Positions 45,910 to 54,088 of a stretch of 64,000 nucleotides of DNA are shown here, piece after piece; positions within the stretch are counted from its first letter, which is position 1; every line of letters begins with the position of its first letter. Both the position numbers and the translations under genes were made by a program. This DNA is from Bacillus sp. sid0103 (lineage in GTDB: Bacteria > Bacillota > Bacilli > Bacillales_B > DSM-18226): assembly GCF_019219025.1 (NCBI RefSeq), contig NZ_JAHUWN010000017.1, positions 62,001 to 126,000 on the forward strand. The letters are read 5' to 3'. Under the pieces are notes generated by a model, which was not told the DNA's origin, did not search any database, and saw only the letters and a list, made by a program, of their open reading frames with translations.

Positions 45910-46872
45910 ATGATAGATAATTTTTGGCGTGATTTACCACGACCATTTTTTGTACTTGCACCAATGGAAGATGTGACAGATGTTGTTTTTCGTCACGTAG
46001 TAAGTGAAGCCGGTCGACCGGATGTATTTTTCACAGAGTTTACAAACTCGGATAGCTATTGTCATCCGGAGGGCATGAAAAGTGTGCGTGGCCGTTTGAC
46101 TTTTACAGAAGATGAACAGCCAATGGTGGCTCATATTTGGGGGGATAATCCCGAATATTTCCGACAAATGAGTATTGGTATGGCAGAGCTAGGATTTAAA
46201 GGTATCGATATTAATATGGGCTGCCCTGTACCGAATGTGGCATCGAGAGGGAAAGGTAGTGGCCTTATTCTGCGTCCAGAAGTTGCGGCAGACCTTATTC
46301 AAGCAGCAAAAGCGGGCGGACTGCCTGTCAGCGTGAAAACACGACTTGGCGATAAGGATGTAAATGAGTGGGAGGAGTGGCTTACGCATATTTTAAAACA
46401 GGATATTGCGAACCTTTCTATTCATTTACGGACAAGAAAGGAAATGAGCCAAGTAGATGCGCATTGGGAGCTCATTCCGGAAATCAAAAAATTACGTGAC
46501 CGTATCGCACCAAATACGCTACTAACCATCAATGGAGACATTCCTGACCGTCAAACTGGGCTGCAGCTTGCTGAACAATATGGTATTGATGGCGTTATGA
46601 TCGGACGAGGTATTTTTAAAAATCCTTTTGCCTTTGAAAAAGAGCCAAAAGAACATAGCAGTAAAGAATACCTTGATCTTTTAAGACTGCAGCTTGATCT
46701 TCAAGATCAATATGCGGAAGTACTGCCACGTTCCATCACAGGGCTTCATCGCTTTTTCAAAATTTATGTCAAAGGATTCCCTGGAGCTGCTGAATTAAGA
46801 AATCAATTGATGAACACGAAATCAACAGATGAAGTGCGTGCATTGCTTGATAACTTCGGAAAAGAATGTTGA
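45910..46872 (+). CDS. tRNA-dihydrouridine synthase (320 aa)
   Basis: FMN TIM-barrel enzyme that reduces uridine in tRNA loops. [13 protein letters not shown] at the start, [18 protein letters not shown] (catalytic Cys region, near 100), [17 protein letters not shown] and NGDI, then [14 protein letters not shown]. The C-terminal half is short and [18 protein letters not shown], a subtype separate from the housekeeping DusB next to lysS. ATG 45910 was chosen; GTG 45889 would need no ribosome site. It lies inside the accessory stretch. Confidence 0.85.
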   Translation: MIDNFWRDLPRPFFVLAPMEDVTDVVFRHVVSEAGRPDVFFTEFTNSDSYCHPEGMKSVRGRLTFTEDEQPMVAHIWGDNPEYFRQMSIGMAELGFKGIDINMGCPVPNVASRGKGSGLILRPEVAADLIQAAKAGGLPVSVKTRLGDKDVNEWEEWLTHILKQDIANLSIHLRTRKEMSQVDAHWELIPEIKKLRDRIAPNTLLTINGDIPDRQTGLQLAEQYGIDGVMIGRGIFKNPFAFEKEPKEHSSKEYLDLLRLQLDLQDQYAEVLPRSITGLHRFFKIYVKGFPGAAELRNQLMNTKSTDEVRALLDNFGKEC

Positions 46873-47128
46873 TGGGACGGGGACAGTGAAATGATGTAAC
46901 TCTCAAAAAGTTAGAGAAAAAATGAATCACATCAACTCATATGTACTTATTTTATTCAGTTTCAAGTTCCTTCGCAGCCGGCAACTTTTGTTTTGTTAAA
47001 GTCTGTTTTCTGAAAGAAAAAGGTCTCAAGAATGTAATAAACCCACCAGCACCCTTATGTTGCCACATACACTCTACACATTGTTAGGCTGTGGCGAAAA
47101 TTGAATTGGTATGAAAGTAACAGCCTTG

Positions 47129-47155
47129 TCCATTAGCGATAAGGCTGTTTTTCCG
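47129..47155 (+). terminator. Rho-independent terminator
   Basis: AACAGCCTT and AAGGCTGTT pair and T follow. Between the dus stop and here (46873-47128) I see nothing coding. Confidence 0.7.
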
Positions 47156-47204
47156 TAATTTGAGTGGTATCAGTAAATGTCTTTCTTTGCGTCTTTACTA
47201 ATAA

Positions 47205-47430
47205 TATTACGGAGTTATTCCCAAATATATAGATTATCCTCCTGGATGGTATCCAATAGGGTATGGACTTGATGGTTGCAGTCTAGTTATTAAACCAGAT
47301 ACTGAGAATAAAGGTTCAATTTATTGGTTAGATAATGGTGGTACATTAGATGATTCAAACGGCTATTTAAACTTTAATTTGATAAATGATTTGATTAATC
47401 ACTTAGCTAAACTATGGATACTTGAGTTCA
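47205..47430 (+). pseudogene. SMI1/KNR4-like (immunity-type) gene fragment
   Basis: One frame reads IPKYIDYPPGWYPIGYGLDG, then SLVIKPDTENKGSIYWLDNGG. P-GW-PIG-DG and IYWLDN resemble SMI1/KNR4 superfamily proteins, many of which are immunity proteins of polymorphic toxins. There is no start codon, and the frame continues into repeat R2. No toxin gene is nearby. Confidence 0.5.
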
Positions 47431-47497
47431 AGAAAGTTAAGCTGGCGGCACCCCCTTTTTCTTATTCGACTAACTGGCAGATTTGTTTAAGAAGACC
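47431..47497 (+). repeat. Cassette-type repeat R2
   Basis: GCTGGCGGCACCCCC, TTTTTCTTATT, then CGACTAACTGGCAGATTTG and TTTAAGAAG. TACAAT at 47512-47517 lies 20 bases after TTTAAG. Confidence 0.65.
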
Positions 47498-47568
47498 TTA
47501 TGGAAAATATTTACAATATCGGTGATATTTGTTACAATTGTGTAAAATTACACTAAAGGTGATGTGCT

Positions 47569-47757
47569 ATGAAAAAAATAATTCCGCCAATATTATCCTA
47601 TATAATTGTTTGTATAATTGCAGTCTTCTTTCCTGCATCAGAAGGCTATAATAATGTGGGGTGGAAATTGTTTGTTGGACAAATTTATGCAATTCCAGTT
47701 TTAATAGTAGTTGCTTTGGTCACGTTTTATCTAAACAAAAAACTTTCACATTATTAA
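47569..47757 (+). CDS. Small membrane protein of cassette R2-R3 (62 aa)
   Basis: Two predicted membrane helices (about 4-22 and 36-54) separated by a polar turn with PASEGYNN; basic end. AAAGGTGATG precedes ATG 47569. No family recognised. It is a single-gene unit bounded by repeats R2 and R3. Confidence 0.55.
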   Translation: MKKIIPPILSYIIVCIIAVFFPASEGYNNVGWKLFVGQIYAIPVLIVVALVTFYLNKKLSHY

Positions 47758-47780
47758 AATTAAAAAGAGTTATCTAAATA

Positions 47781-47858
47781 GAAGTAACGAGTGCGTTTCT
47801 ACAATAAGTGGAGACGCTTTTTCTTATTCAAGTAACGGGGCAATTTAGTTTAAGAAGG
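47781..47858 (+). repeat. Cassette-type repeat R3
   Basis: GTAACGAGTGCG, terminator GCGTTTC..GGAGACGC-TTTTT, then CTTATTCAAGTAACGGGGCA and ATTTAGTTTAAGAAGG. TATAGA lies 19 bases after TTTAAG. Confidence 0.85.
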
Positions 47859-47939
47859 ATTTCGATTGATTTGTATAGAATTTAAATTGAAAATACTTGA
47901 AATTTTTAGGAGATCAAATGAAAAAAGAGGTGTTGATAT

Positions 47940-48221
47940 TTGAAAATAGGAAATGAATTAATCACTTGGAGTAATTTTCATTGGGTTGGGTTGTTAATTT
48001 GGATATTTGTATTTATTTCACTTCTATGTTTATGGCTTGGAATTAATAAGAGATCTGGATGGTTATTGTTATTAAGTGCTTTAACGGTTTTTCCGATGGC
48101 ATTTTATTTGTTTGGAGCCGAAAACTGGATAAAATTTGTGATATTAGTTCCAATCGTTGAAGTCATTTTAGCTATTGTGTTTTGGGTCCGCCCAAACAAA
48201 AATAAAGGAATTGAATCGTAA
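47940..48221 (+). CDS. Small membrane protein of cassette R3-R4 (93 aa)
   Basis: Three predicted membrane helices (about 16-36, 41-58, 64-82) in a Trp-rich protein. Start TTG 47940 with AGAGGTG seven bases upstream. No family recognised. Bounded by R3 and R4, alone in its unit. Confidence 0.55.
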   Translation: MKIGNELITWSNFHWVGLLIWIFVFISLLCLWLGINKRSGWLLLLSALTVFPMAFYLFGAENWIKFVILVPIVEVILAIVFWVRPNKNKGIES

Positions 48222-48240
48222 ACATAACTTTATATAATGG

Positions 48241-48315
48241 TAACGAGTGCCAGTGTTTATTGGTTTGGTTGCATCGGCAACTCTTTTTTTATTGAATTAA
48301 CTGAGCAGTTTAGCA
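48241..48315 (+). repeat. Cassette-type repeat R4
   Basis: TAACGAGTGCC, then GTTGC-atcg-GCAACTCTTTTTTT as terminator, then ATTGAATTAACTGAGCAGTT and TAGC. The right arm is shorter than in R3 or R6, where IS110 sequence begins. Confidence 0.65.
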
Positions 48316-48370
48316 TTCCTGTAGATCGTTAAATATCAGGTTTGAAAAAAATAGAGCCCCTCAGTAAGAT

Positions 48371-49234
48371 ACGAGTATAGAGTCCAATCTAAAATCATCA
48401 GAATCATTTGAGAAGCTTAGAGTGTTAATGTCTAATCGTGATGTGATTGTAAAACGTCTCGTAATGTCTATTAATCAAATAAATCGATGGGTAGATGTTG
48501 TCTTTCCAGAGCTGAGACAAGTGTTTAAAAATGTTTCGTGCAAAGGAGCCATCGCAACCCTTCGTTTATTTCCAACTCCAGATGAAATATCTTCAATGGA
48601 GTCACTAGATGTCCAGAGGGGATGGAAGTCATTAATGAAAAGACAACCAGGACCTAAAAAAGCTCAATTACTGATCAATCTAGCAAAATCTTCTATTGGA
48701 ACTGGGCAGGTACTTGATGCTTATAAATTCCATCTAGAACAATTATTAGAAGAATATGACCTCGCTGTAATACAACTCGAAAGAGTTGAACAACAAGTTA
48801 AAGAAGTTCTCAACAAAATACCATTTGCAAAAAAACTACTTATGATTAAAGGAATAAGTGAAATTTCATTAGCTGGGATATTAGGCGAGTCAGGAGGTCT
48901 AAGTGGATTCTCCCACGGAAACTCTCTATTACGTCATGGGGGATTACATCTAACAGAGGCAAGTTCAGGCAAATGGAAAGGTCAGATTGTCATTTCAAAG
49001 CGTGGAAGGTCAAGACTACGACGCTTCCTCTACTTAGCAACTATGAGCCTTGTGATGAATAACCCTGAGTTTAAAGCAGTCCATTCCCATAATGTGAAGG
49101 TAAAGAAGATAAAGAAACTGAAGTCAATCATGAAACTGATAGGTAAACTAGCAAGGATTTTTATAGGAATAGCACGACGAAACGAGTCTTACTGTCCAAA
49201 TAAAGTCCAAGTATTAATCCCTTTAGCAGCATAG
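48371..49234 (+). pseudogene. IS110-family transposase, N-terminally truncated
   Basis: The open frame (from GTG 48422, readable from 48371) carries the coiled middle region and the C-terminal Transposase_20 domain: LLMIKGISEISLAGILGE, LLRHGGLHLTEASSGKWKG, KRGRSRLRRFLYLATMSLVM. The N-terminal DEDD RuvC-like catalytic domain, about 100 residues in this family, is missing, as is any normal start. It is therefore inactive. It lies between R4 and R5. Confidence 0.85.
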
Positions 49235-49298
49235 AAATAAAACTTTAGTTTTATAAAATATATCATATAAAATAGTTAACTTTAATTTTGAATGTTGT

Positions 49299-49530
49299 CT
49301 TATTCGTAGGATTTCAAATATGTAAGAGTACCAGGTTTATTCAACAAAAGGGCACTGTGACCCATCAGTTTAGCATAACTGGCCTCCACCCCTTGGAAAG
49401 GCATGACGAAGGAATGAGAGGGCAATTGACCCGTTGAGACATGGGAGGGAAAGTCTCCAAGGGCAGAGTGGAGATGTGCATAATATGGTAAAATATGGAG
49501 TATTAGCCGACTCCTTTATTTAACTATGCC
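49299..49530 (+). ncRNA. Structured region after the IS110 gene, possible bridge-RNA remnant
   Basis: The gap 49235-49569 after the transposase is GC-richer than the surroundings and has nested pairings: GGGCACTGTGACCC, CCACCCCTTGG..., CCCGTTGAGACATGGG. IS110/IS1111 elements encode a bridge RNA in a non-coding end. It begins with CTTATTCGTAGGATTTCA, repeated at 50476-50493. No transcript evidence. Confidence 0.35.
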
Positions 49531-49569
49531 TGGAAGGCATTAACTATCCCTCGAAAAAAATAAATAATT

Positions 49570-49643
49570 CTTCAACTACCTGGGTGCGATAGCTAAACAA
49601 GAGCAATCGCTTTTTCACTAACGAAGCAGTTTAGTGGAAGAAG
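49570..49643 (+). repeat. Cassette-type repeat R5
   Basis: CTTCAACTACCTGGGTGCG, terminator GCGATAGC...GCAATCGC-TTTTT, then CACTAACGAAGCAGTTTAGTG and GAAGAAG. TATAAT 49661-49666 is 20 bases after TGGAAG. Confidence 0.85.
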
Positions 49644-49732
49644 CATTAAGATATTTTTGTTATAATATGGATAAAAGTTGGTAGTGCAGGCTACTGGTTA
49701 ATTTTAAAAGACTTTATTAAAGGAGGTCCACA

Positions 49733-49942
49733 ATGGAGGTAATTTTAGCAAGTGTGTTTTCAGCTATCATATTATTTATTACTGTCTTTTTTATGATGAA
49801 GGTATTCAATATCGCCTTTAAGAGGAATGAAATATCACTTCGGAAATGCATTATTTTTTCTACTTCTTCAATTGTAATTGGTTTATTAGTGGCAAGCGTT
49901 TTACCCTTTGGTTATCAAAAAATAATTGATTACGTTAACTAA
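49733..49942 (+). CDS. Small membrane protein of cassette R5-R6 (69 aa)
   Basis: Two membrane helices (about 4-24, 40-60) with a basic loop FKRNEISLRK. A near-ideal AAAGGAGGT site precedes ATG 49733, and R5 supplies TATAAT 67 bases upstream. No family recognised. Confidence 0.6.
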   Translation: MEVILASVFSAIILFITVFFMMKVFNIAFKRNEISLRKCIIFSTSSIVIGLLVASVLPFGYQKIIDYVN

Positions 49943-50012
49943 CTTCTTCTTTAAGAAAGTCGTTCCTAATCGAGGTATTTCATAGATTATAAATCAACAA
50001 TAAAAATTAACA

Positions 50013-50095
50013 CTTAAGCTAACGGGCGCGGTTCTTCAATAGCGAGGGATCGCTTTTTCCTTCTTCAAGTAACGGGGCAGATTACTTGAAGAAGG
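50013..50095 (+). repeat. Cassette-type repeat R6 (best copy)
   Basis: TTAAGCTAACGGGCGCGG, terminator AGCGA-ggga-TCGCT-TTTTCC, then a 14-bp perfect hairpin CCTTCTTCAAGTAA-cggggcaga-TTACTTGAAGAAGG. TATAAT 50112-50117 lies 20 bases after TTGAAG. Confidence 0.9.
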
Positions 50096-50166
50096 AATTT
50101 TAAATAAGTGTTATAATTTGGTTATGAAATTATATATTTTTTAAAGATTTAGTTGAGGAATGAACA

Positions 50167-50325
50167 TTGATAAATATTGGGGACATTATTTTTCAGTTAT
50201 TTACATTACTTGTACCCGTGGCTTTTATTGTTTTTATAGTTCTATTTGTACGGTCTACAAAGAATCGAAATGAACGTCTAAAAAGGATTGAAGAAAAAGT
50301 AGATAACTTAAAAAATAATAATTAA
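50167..50325 (+). CDS. DUF4083-like small membrane protein (52 aa)
   Basis: Too short for a routine ORF cut-off. TTG 50167, six bases after GAGGAA, encodes MINIGDIIFQLFTLLVPVAF, a membrane helix, then a basic RSTKNRNERLKRIEEKVDNL coil. This matches the pattern I know as DUF4083 in Bacillus. Unknown role. Single gene between R6 and R7. Confidence 0.65.
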   Translation: MINIGDIIFQLFTLLVPVAFIVFIVLFVRSTKNRNERLKRIEEKVDNLKNNN

Positions 50326-50370
50326 TTCTTTTATTTATCCAAAGGTGGTTTCTTTCAAGATGGGAATGCA

Positions 50371-50445
50371 CCTCTTAAAGTAACGGGTGCAAGACTTGAA
50401 GAACCGAGCTGTCATTTTTGGCAGCTTTTCTTGTTCCACTCCCTC
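50371..50445 (+). repeat. Cassette-type repeat R7 (partial)
   Basis: CTTAAAGTAACGGGTGC, then terminator AGCTGTCA-tttt-TGGCAGCT-TTTC. The second hairpin half is absent. CTTATTCGTAGGATTTCA follows at 50476. Confidence 0.65.
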
Positions 50446-50546
50446 AGTTTAATACGATTTTCTCACGAATACTCGCTTATTCGTAGGATTTCATATCCCT
50501 TGATATGGAGTTAACGATTAAATGAAATGATTTCAGCTCATTTTGG

Positions 50547-50572
50547 CTAACGGTCAGGTTAGTTGAATTTGG
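50547..50572 (+). repeat. Cassette-type repeat R8 (second half only)
   Basis: TTGGCTAACGGTCAGGTTAG, then TTGAA. CTAAC and GTTAG pair, equal to the right-hand hairpin of R6. Confidence 0.6.
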
Positions 50573-50669
50573 AGGGGGGTTGCGGCGGGTTAAACTTCGG
50601 TACCATGTCATGGGTAATACATATAATAACTACAGTTAATTTAATAAATTTATATGAGGAGAAAATTTT

Positions 50670-50996
50670 ATGCTTACCGAAGCCGATGCATTTAGATATG
50701 GCGGTTTTATAACTGTAAGACTCATTGGTCAATTGCCCACACCATGCGATGAAGTAGAAGAACTCGTACATTACCCGGCAAACGGAATTGGTTCTGCTCG
50801 AATTTTTCTTAGAGAGGGCAGAAAACCCGGACTGGAAAATATGTACTGCACACAGGGATTGGGGAGAATATGGAGTATGAATTCAGAGATTCGTGACAAA
50901 TATTCTAAGACTGTAGAGATTTTTATAAATGACCATTTTGTGAGGAAAATTCGAGTCATAGAAATCACATATGAAGGATGGCATAACATACATTGA
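50670..50996 (+). CDS. Hypothetical soluble protein (108 aa)
   Basis: ATG 50670 with ATGAGGAG ten bases upstream. The protein is soluble and mixed alpha/beta, with no signal peptide and no motif I recognise; Cys at VYC/MYCTQG and a C-terminal EGWHNIH. It lies after R8 in the cassette-like region and may be an immunity or regulatory protein, but nothing in the sequence proves it. Confidence 0.5.
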   Translation: MLTEADAFRYGGFITVRLIGQLPTPCDEVEELVHYPANGIGSARIFLREGRKPGLENMYCTQGLGRIWSMNSEIRDKYSKTVEIFINDHFVRKIRVIEITYEGWHNIH

Positions 50997-51118
50997 TTAA
51001 TAGCTTTACCCCTTTTTCATATATAGTTAACACATCTTATCTACCCGTATGGGTAGTCTTTCTTTGGATTAACTATGGCTATCTTTCTGAAATTTGATTT
51101 GATTGTAAAGAGATGTAC

Positions 51119-51185
51119 TTAAGCTAACGGGGACATTAGTTGAAGAAGAGCAGTTCTTGACGCCTAACCAGGCGTTTTTATTTTT
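51119..51185 (+). repeat. Cassette-type repeat R9 with terminator
   Basis: TTAAGCTAACGGGGACATTA, GTTGAAGAAG, then ACGCCT-aacc-AGGCGT-TTTTA as a terminator. Last of the R series. Confidence 0.65.
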
Positions 51186-51194
51186 GTGTGATAC

Positions 51195-51208
51195 AGAACG
51201 TTTGTTCG
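51195..51208. promoter_or_regulatory. LexA (SOS) box
   Basis: AGAACGTTTGTTCG contains the full GAAC-N4-GTTC core of the Bacillus LexA/DinR site. It lies 39 bases before a YolD-like start. Confidence 0.75.
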
Positions 51209-51246
51209 TTAATTATAAGGATGATAAAACCAGGGAGGTGACTGAA

Positions 51247-51327
51247 ATGGCAATACGAGACCGAGGTAAATTAAAATGGCAGCCGGCCTCATTCATGCCG
51301 TTAGCATTCGAAATGCAGTGTGAGTAG
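51247..51327 (+). pseudogene. Truncated YolD-like gene (26 codons)
   Basis: GGGAGGTG precedes ATG 51247 and the peptide starts MAIRDRGKLKWQPASFMP, the typical N-terminus of YolD-like proteins (IRDRG-IKW-PAFFMPEH). It then diverges and stops at TAG after 26 residues instead of about 100. The Y-family polymerase gene (uvrX type) usually paired with it is absent. Confidence 0.75.
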
Positions 51328-51438
51328 TTAAACAATTATTTCACCTACTGCTTTAATTCCTATTGAAATAGAATGATATAATCGTTATATAATAAAAAAT
51401 AAATAAGTTATCATGACTAGAATGGAGAATGAAGGTAG

Positions 51439-52332
51439 ATGTTTAAAAAGGGATTTGCAATCTTTGTTGCAATGTTTGTTTTATTTACAGGATTTCATGT
51501 GGTTAAACCGGTTCATGCTGCGACAAGCGTAACAAAATATGTCACAGCGACTGCATTGAATGTCAGAACTGGTCCGGGAACGACCTACAAAGTGGTAACA
51601 ACTGTTAAGAAAAACCAAGCTGTAACAGTTTCACAAACTAAAGGGTCTTGGGATAGAGTAACTGTTGGTGGTAAAACAGGTTGGGCATCCAATCAATACC
51701 TAACGACTAAAAAACCCGCAGCCCCTAAGAATTTGGCGGAAGGTTTAAAGACAGTAGGAAGCAACAAACAGTTAATTCTTGTCACTTCTAATGGCTACAA
51801 TACCTCTAATGCTAAAATTCGTACATTTGAAAGAAATTCCCAAGGAAAATGGGTTCCTGTTTTAACCACAACAGGCCATATTGGTAAATATGGATTTGCC
51901 TCTTCAGCAAATATGCATGAAGGCGGTAAAAAGTCTCCAATTGGGAAGTATTCAATTGGAACCGCATTTGGACGTTATGGAAATCCGGGTACCAAAATGC
52001 CTTACCGAAAAATTACAATCGATGATGTTTGGGTAGATGATCCAACTTCAAAACTTTACAACACTTGGCAATCAAGAAGTAAAACACGAGGTCAATGGAA
52101 GAGTGCTGAAAACATGAATATCTCAGCTTATACCTACGGTTTCGTTATCAACTACAACACACAACGAACTCCGTATAAAGGTAGTGCTATCTTCTTCCAC
52201 ATTGGAAGTGGCTACACGCTCGGATGTACCTCAACTTCTCAAAAGAATGTTGTAAACATCTTGAAATGGTTGAATCCTAAAAAGAATCCAGTCATCATTC
52301 AAACTCCGATTCAGGAGCTAAACAAATACTAA
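51439..52332 (+). CDS. Secreted SH3b / L,D-transpeptidase-like protein (297 aa)
   Basis: A signal peptide (1-28, basic start, LFTGFHVV core, VHA-A cleavage) is followed by a bacterial SH3 domain (about 32-92; ALNVRTGPGTTYKVV ... GKTGWASNQYL) and a YkuD-related catalytic domain. The catalytic segment is FFHIGSGYTLGCTST, with His about ten residues before the Cys; the usual SHGC is replaced by TLGC. Expected to act on or bind peptidoglycan outside the cell. ATG 51439 has only GAATGAAGG ahead. Followed by a terminator. Confidence 0.85.
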   Translation: MFKKGFAIFVAMFVLFTGFHVVKPVHAATSVTKYVTATALNVRTGPGTTYKVVTTVKKNQAVTVSQTKGSWDRVTVGGKTGWASNQYLTTKKPAAPKNLAEGLKTVGSNKQLILVTSNGYNTSNAKIRTFERNSQGKWVPVLTTTGHIGKYGFASSANMHEGGKKSPIGKYSIGTAFGRYGNPGTKMPYRKITIDDVWVDDPTSKLYNTWQSRSKTRGQWKSAENMNISAYTYGFVINYNTQRTPYKGSAIFFHIGSGYTLGCTSTSQKNVVNILKWLNPKKNPVIIQTPIQELNKY

Positions 52333-52344
52333 TTCTCCACGGAG

Positions 52345-52380
52345 AAAAAACAACAGAGTATTTATCTGTTGTTTTTTTGT
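52345..52380 (+). terminator. Rho-independent terminator
   Basis: AAAAACAACAGA and TCTGTTGTTTTTTT pair with a short loop. Confidence 0.85.
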
Positions 52381-52430
52381 CTAAACCATTGTTGAGAGAA
52401 TAGGTTTTCCTAGTGGTTTAATAAACCATT

Positions 52431-52854
52431 TACCCCAGCAGCACTGATAGAATAGTGTTAAGAAACTCAGAATATGGTACATTCTCTTTATAGGCATCTT
52501 CTAATAGACCTTCAATTTGGTCAGAAGTATGGTGCCATCCAACTTTTTTTAGTCAATTGGTTAGATGTTGAGTGATCAACTAATGTCGCCCCCTTCTAAT
52601 TGTTTATAGACGAGTAGGGAACGTTGTTCCACTTCAAGCTCAGGGGATTTATTGGGACGAGTCGCCAAACCTTTAGTAGTCTCATTCAATCCTTTTTTAT
52701 AAGTTCTAACTTCATATGTGAATTTTGCTTTTCCTGTTAAAAGAGGATGCTTTGCTATACATTCAAGTTCATCAAATATCTCTAAATGATGATCTAGGGT
52801 TTCCTTAATCTTCACTTTTTGACCTGCAAATCGGACTGGTTGGCATGAGAACAT
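52431..52854 (-). pseudogene. IS21-family remnant: istA end and istB start
   Basis: Minus-strand frame 52854-52576 ends like IstA transposases: RFAGQKVKIKETLDHHLEIF, ELECIAKHP, EVEQRSLLVYKQLEGGD. Just beyond, 52550-52431 reads TSDQIEGLLEDAYKENVPY, SEFLNTILSVLLG and a stop, like the start of the helper ATPase IstB. The catalytic parts of both genes are lost. The rest of 52381-53204 holds two hairpins and no gene. Confidence 0.65.
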
Positions 52855-52897
52855 AGGTTATATAACTGTTTCTTTGTCAGTGGAATAAAAACATTTG

Positions 52898-52925
52898 GAA
52901 GCACCCAATGTGGTGCTTTTTCTTT
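52898..52925 (+). terminator. Terminator-like hairpin
   Basis: AAGCACC and GGTGCTT pair and TTTC follow. A second inverted pair, CCCCCAAAAAG/CTTTGGGGG, lies at about 53145-53176. Confidence 0.55.
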
Positions 52926-53204
52926 TGCTCCAAATCAAACGAACTAAAGAAGATGTTGATTCATGAAAGATTTATGGTCTTTTTTTATGTACCTTATAAT
53001 ATTTAGAACATAGATATTAAGGTCATGATATTACCAAAGCCATTTTCTTTATTTCATTTGGATGCTTAAAAACTCCTGCGATGACTATTGTTAGTAGGAT
53101 TTTTATAAATCACGTCTGACCACTTGAATGATTTTGTTAAAACTTCCCCCAAAAAGCCCTTTTTTCTTTGGGGGAGAATACAATACTCTACTAAGCAGAG
53201 TAAA

Positions 53205-53255
53205 AATAAAAAACCCTAGAAACGTTGATATAACGCAGTTTCTAGGGCTTTTGTG
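53205..53255 (-). terminator. Rho-independent terminator of rpsD
   Basis: AAAAACCCTAGAAAC and GTTTCTAGGGCTTTT pair; on the minus strand the T-run follows. Confidence 0.85.
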
Positions 53256-53279
53256 ATTGCTATTTAATAAGCAAATCAA

Positions 53280-53882
53280 TTAACGTGAGTAGAACTCGAC
53301 GATAAGTGTTTCGTTAATTTCAGCAGGTAATTCAGAACGCTCTGGTAAACGAGTGAAAGTACCTTCTAATTTGTCAGCATCAAAAGTTAAATAATCAGGA
53401 ACGAAGTTATTTACTTCGATTGATTCTTTGATAACATCAAGGTTACGTGATTTTTCACGAACGCTGATTGTTTGACCAGCAGTTACGCGGAATGATGGGA
53501 TATCAACGCGTGAACCGTTAACTAAGATGTGGCCATGGTTAACTAATTGACGTGCTGCACGACGAGTGCGAGCAAGACCTAAACGGTAAACAACATTATC
53601 AAGACGTGATTCAAGAAGAACCATGAAATTTTCACCGTGTACGCCGCTTAATTTGCCAGCTTTATCAAAAAGATTACGGAATTGACGCTCAGTTACACCA
53701 TACATGTGACGAAGCTTTTGCTTCTCTTGTAATTGTAATCCGTATTCAGAAAGCTTTTTGCGTTGGTTTGGACCGTGTTGTCCAGGAGCGTAAGGACGCT
53801 TTTCTAATTCTTTACCTGTGCCGCTTAGAGAGATTCCAAGACGACGGGAAATTTTCCAGCTAGAGCCAGTATAACGAGCCAT
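53280..53882 (-). CDS. rpsD: 30S ribosomal protein S4 (200 aa)
   Basis: Primary 16S rRNA-binding protein and ribosome assembly initiator. [20 protein letters not shown] at the N-terminus (here without zinc Cys, the C- form) and the S4 domain [20 protein letters not shown] with [10 protein letters not shown]. Strong AAGGAGGAG before ATG 53882. Single gene with a long leader, as expected for autogenous control. Confidence 0.97.
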   Translation of the reverse strand: MARYTGSSWKISRRLGISLSGTGKELEKRPYAPGQHGPNQRKKLSEYGLQLQEKQKLRHMYGVTERQFRNLFDKAGKLSGVHGENFMVLLESRLDNVVYRLGLARTRRAARQLVNHGHILVNGSRVDIPSFRVTAGQTISVREKSRNLDVIKESIEVNNFVPDYLTFDADKLEGTFTRLPERSELPAEINETLIVEFYSR

Positions 53883-54088
53883 GAATGACTCCTCCTTAGT
53901 GTTTTTATTTTGGTAAAATAAAAACCGTTATGAGACTCTTTGACAGCCATTTTATTTTCATGTACCTTCGCCCTAGCAGCTAAGGGTTACAAGATACACC
54001 ATCATTTAAAGGCTATCTACCTTTATGAGGAATAAAATGAGACTATTCAAAGTGAACACAATAGGCTGCAATATTTTACACAAAGAGT
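53883..54088 (-). promoter_or_regulatory. Long rpsD leader, candidate S4 autoregulatory RNA
   Basis: About 200 bases separate promoter and start. On the minus strand CCCTTAGCTGCTAGGG is a clear hairpin, and TTTTTATTTTACC and AAAATAAAAAC near the start form another that could mask the upstream part. B. subtilis rpsD is known to be repressed by S4 through its leader; the structure here is inferred. Confidence 0.55.

Noticed and set aside
50559..50771. Minus-strand frame across the start of the 108-aa gene
   Set aside because: No ribosome site and it overlaps R8; the plus-strand gene has AGGAG and better composition.
42491..51185. Classical integron attC array
   Set aside because: Repeats have paired arms, but they do not carry clear RYYYAAC/GTTRRRY core sites and no IntI gene is present, so only cassette-like is claimed.
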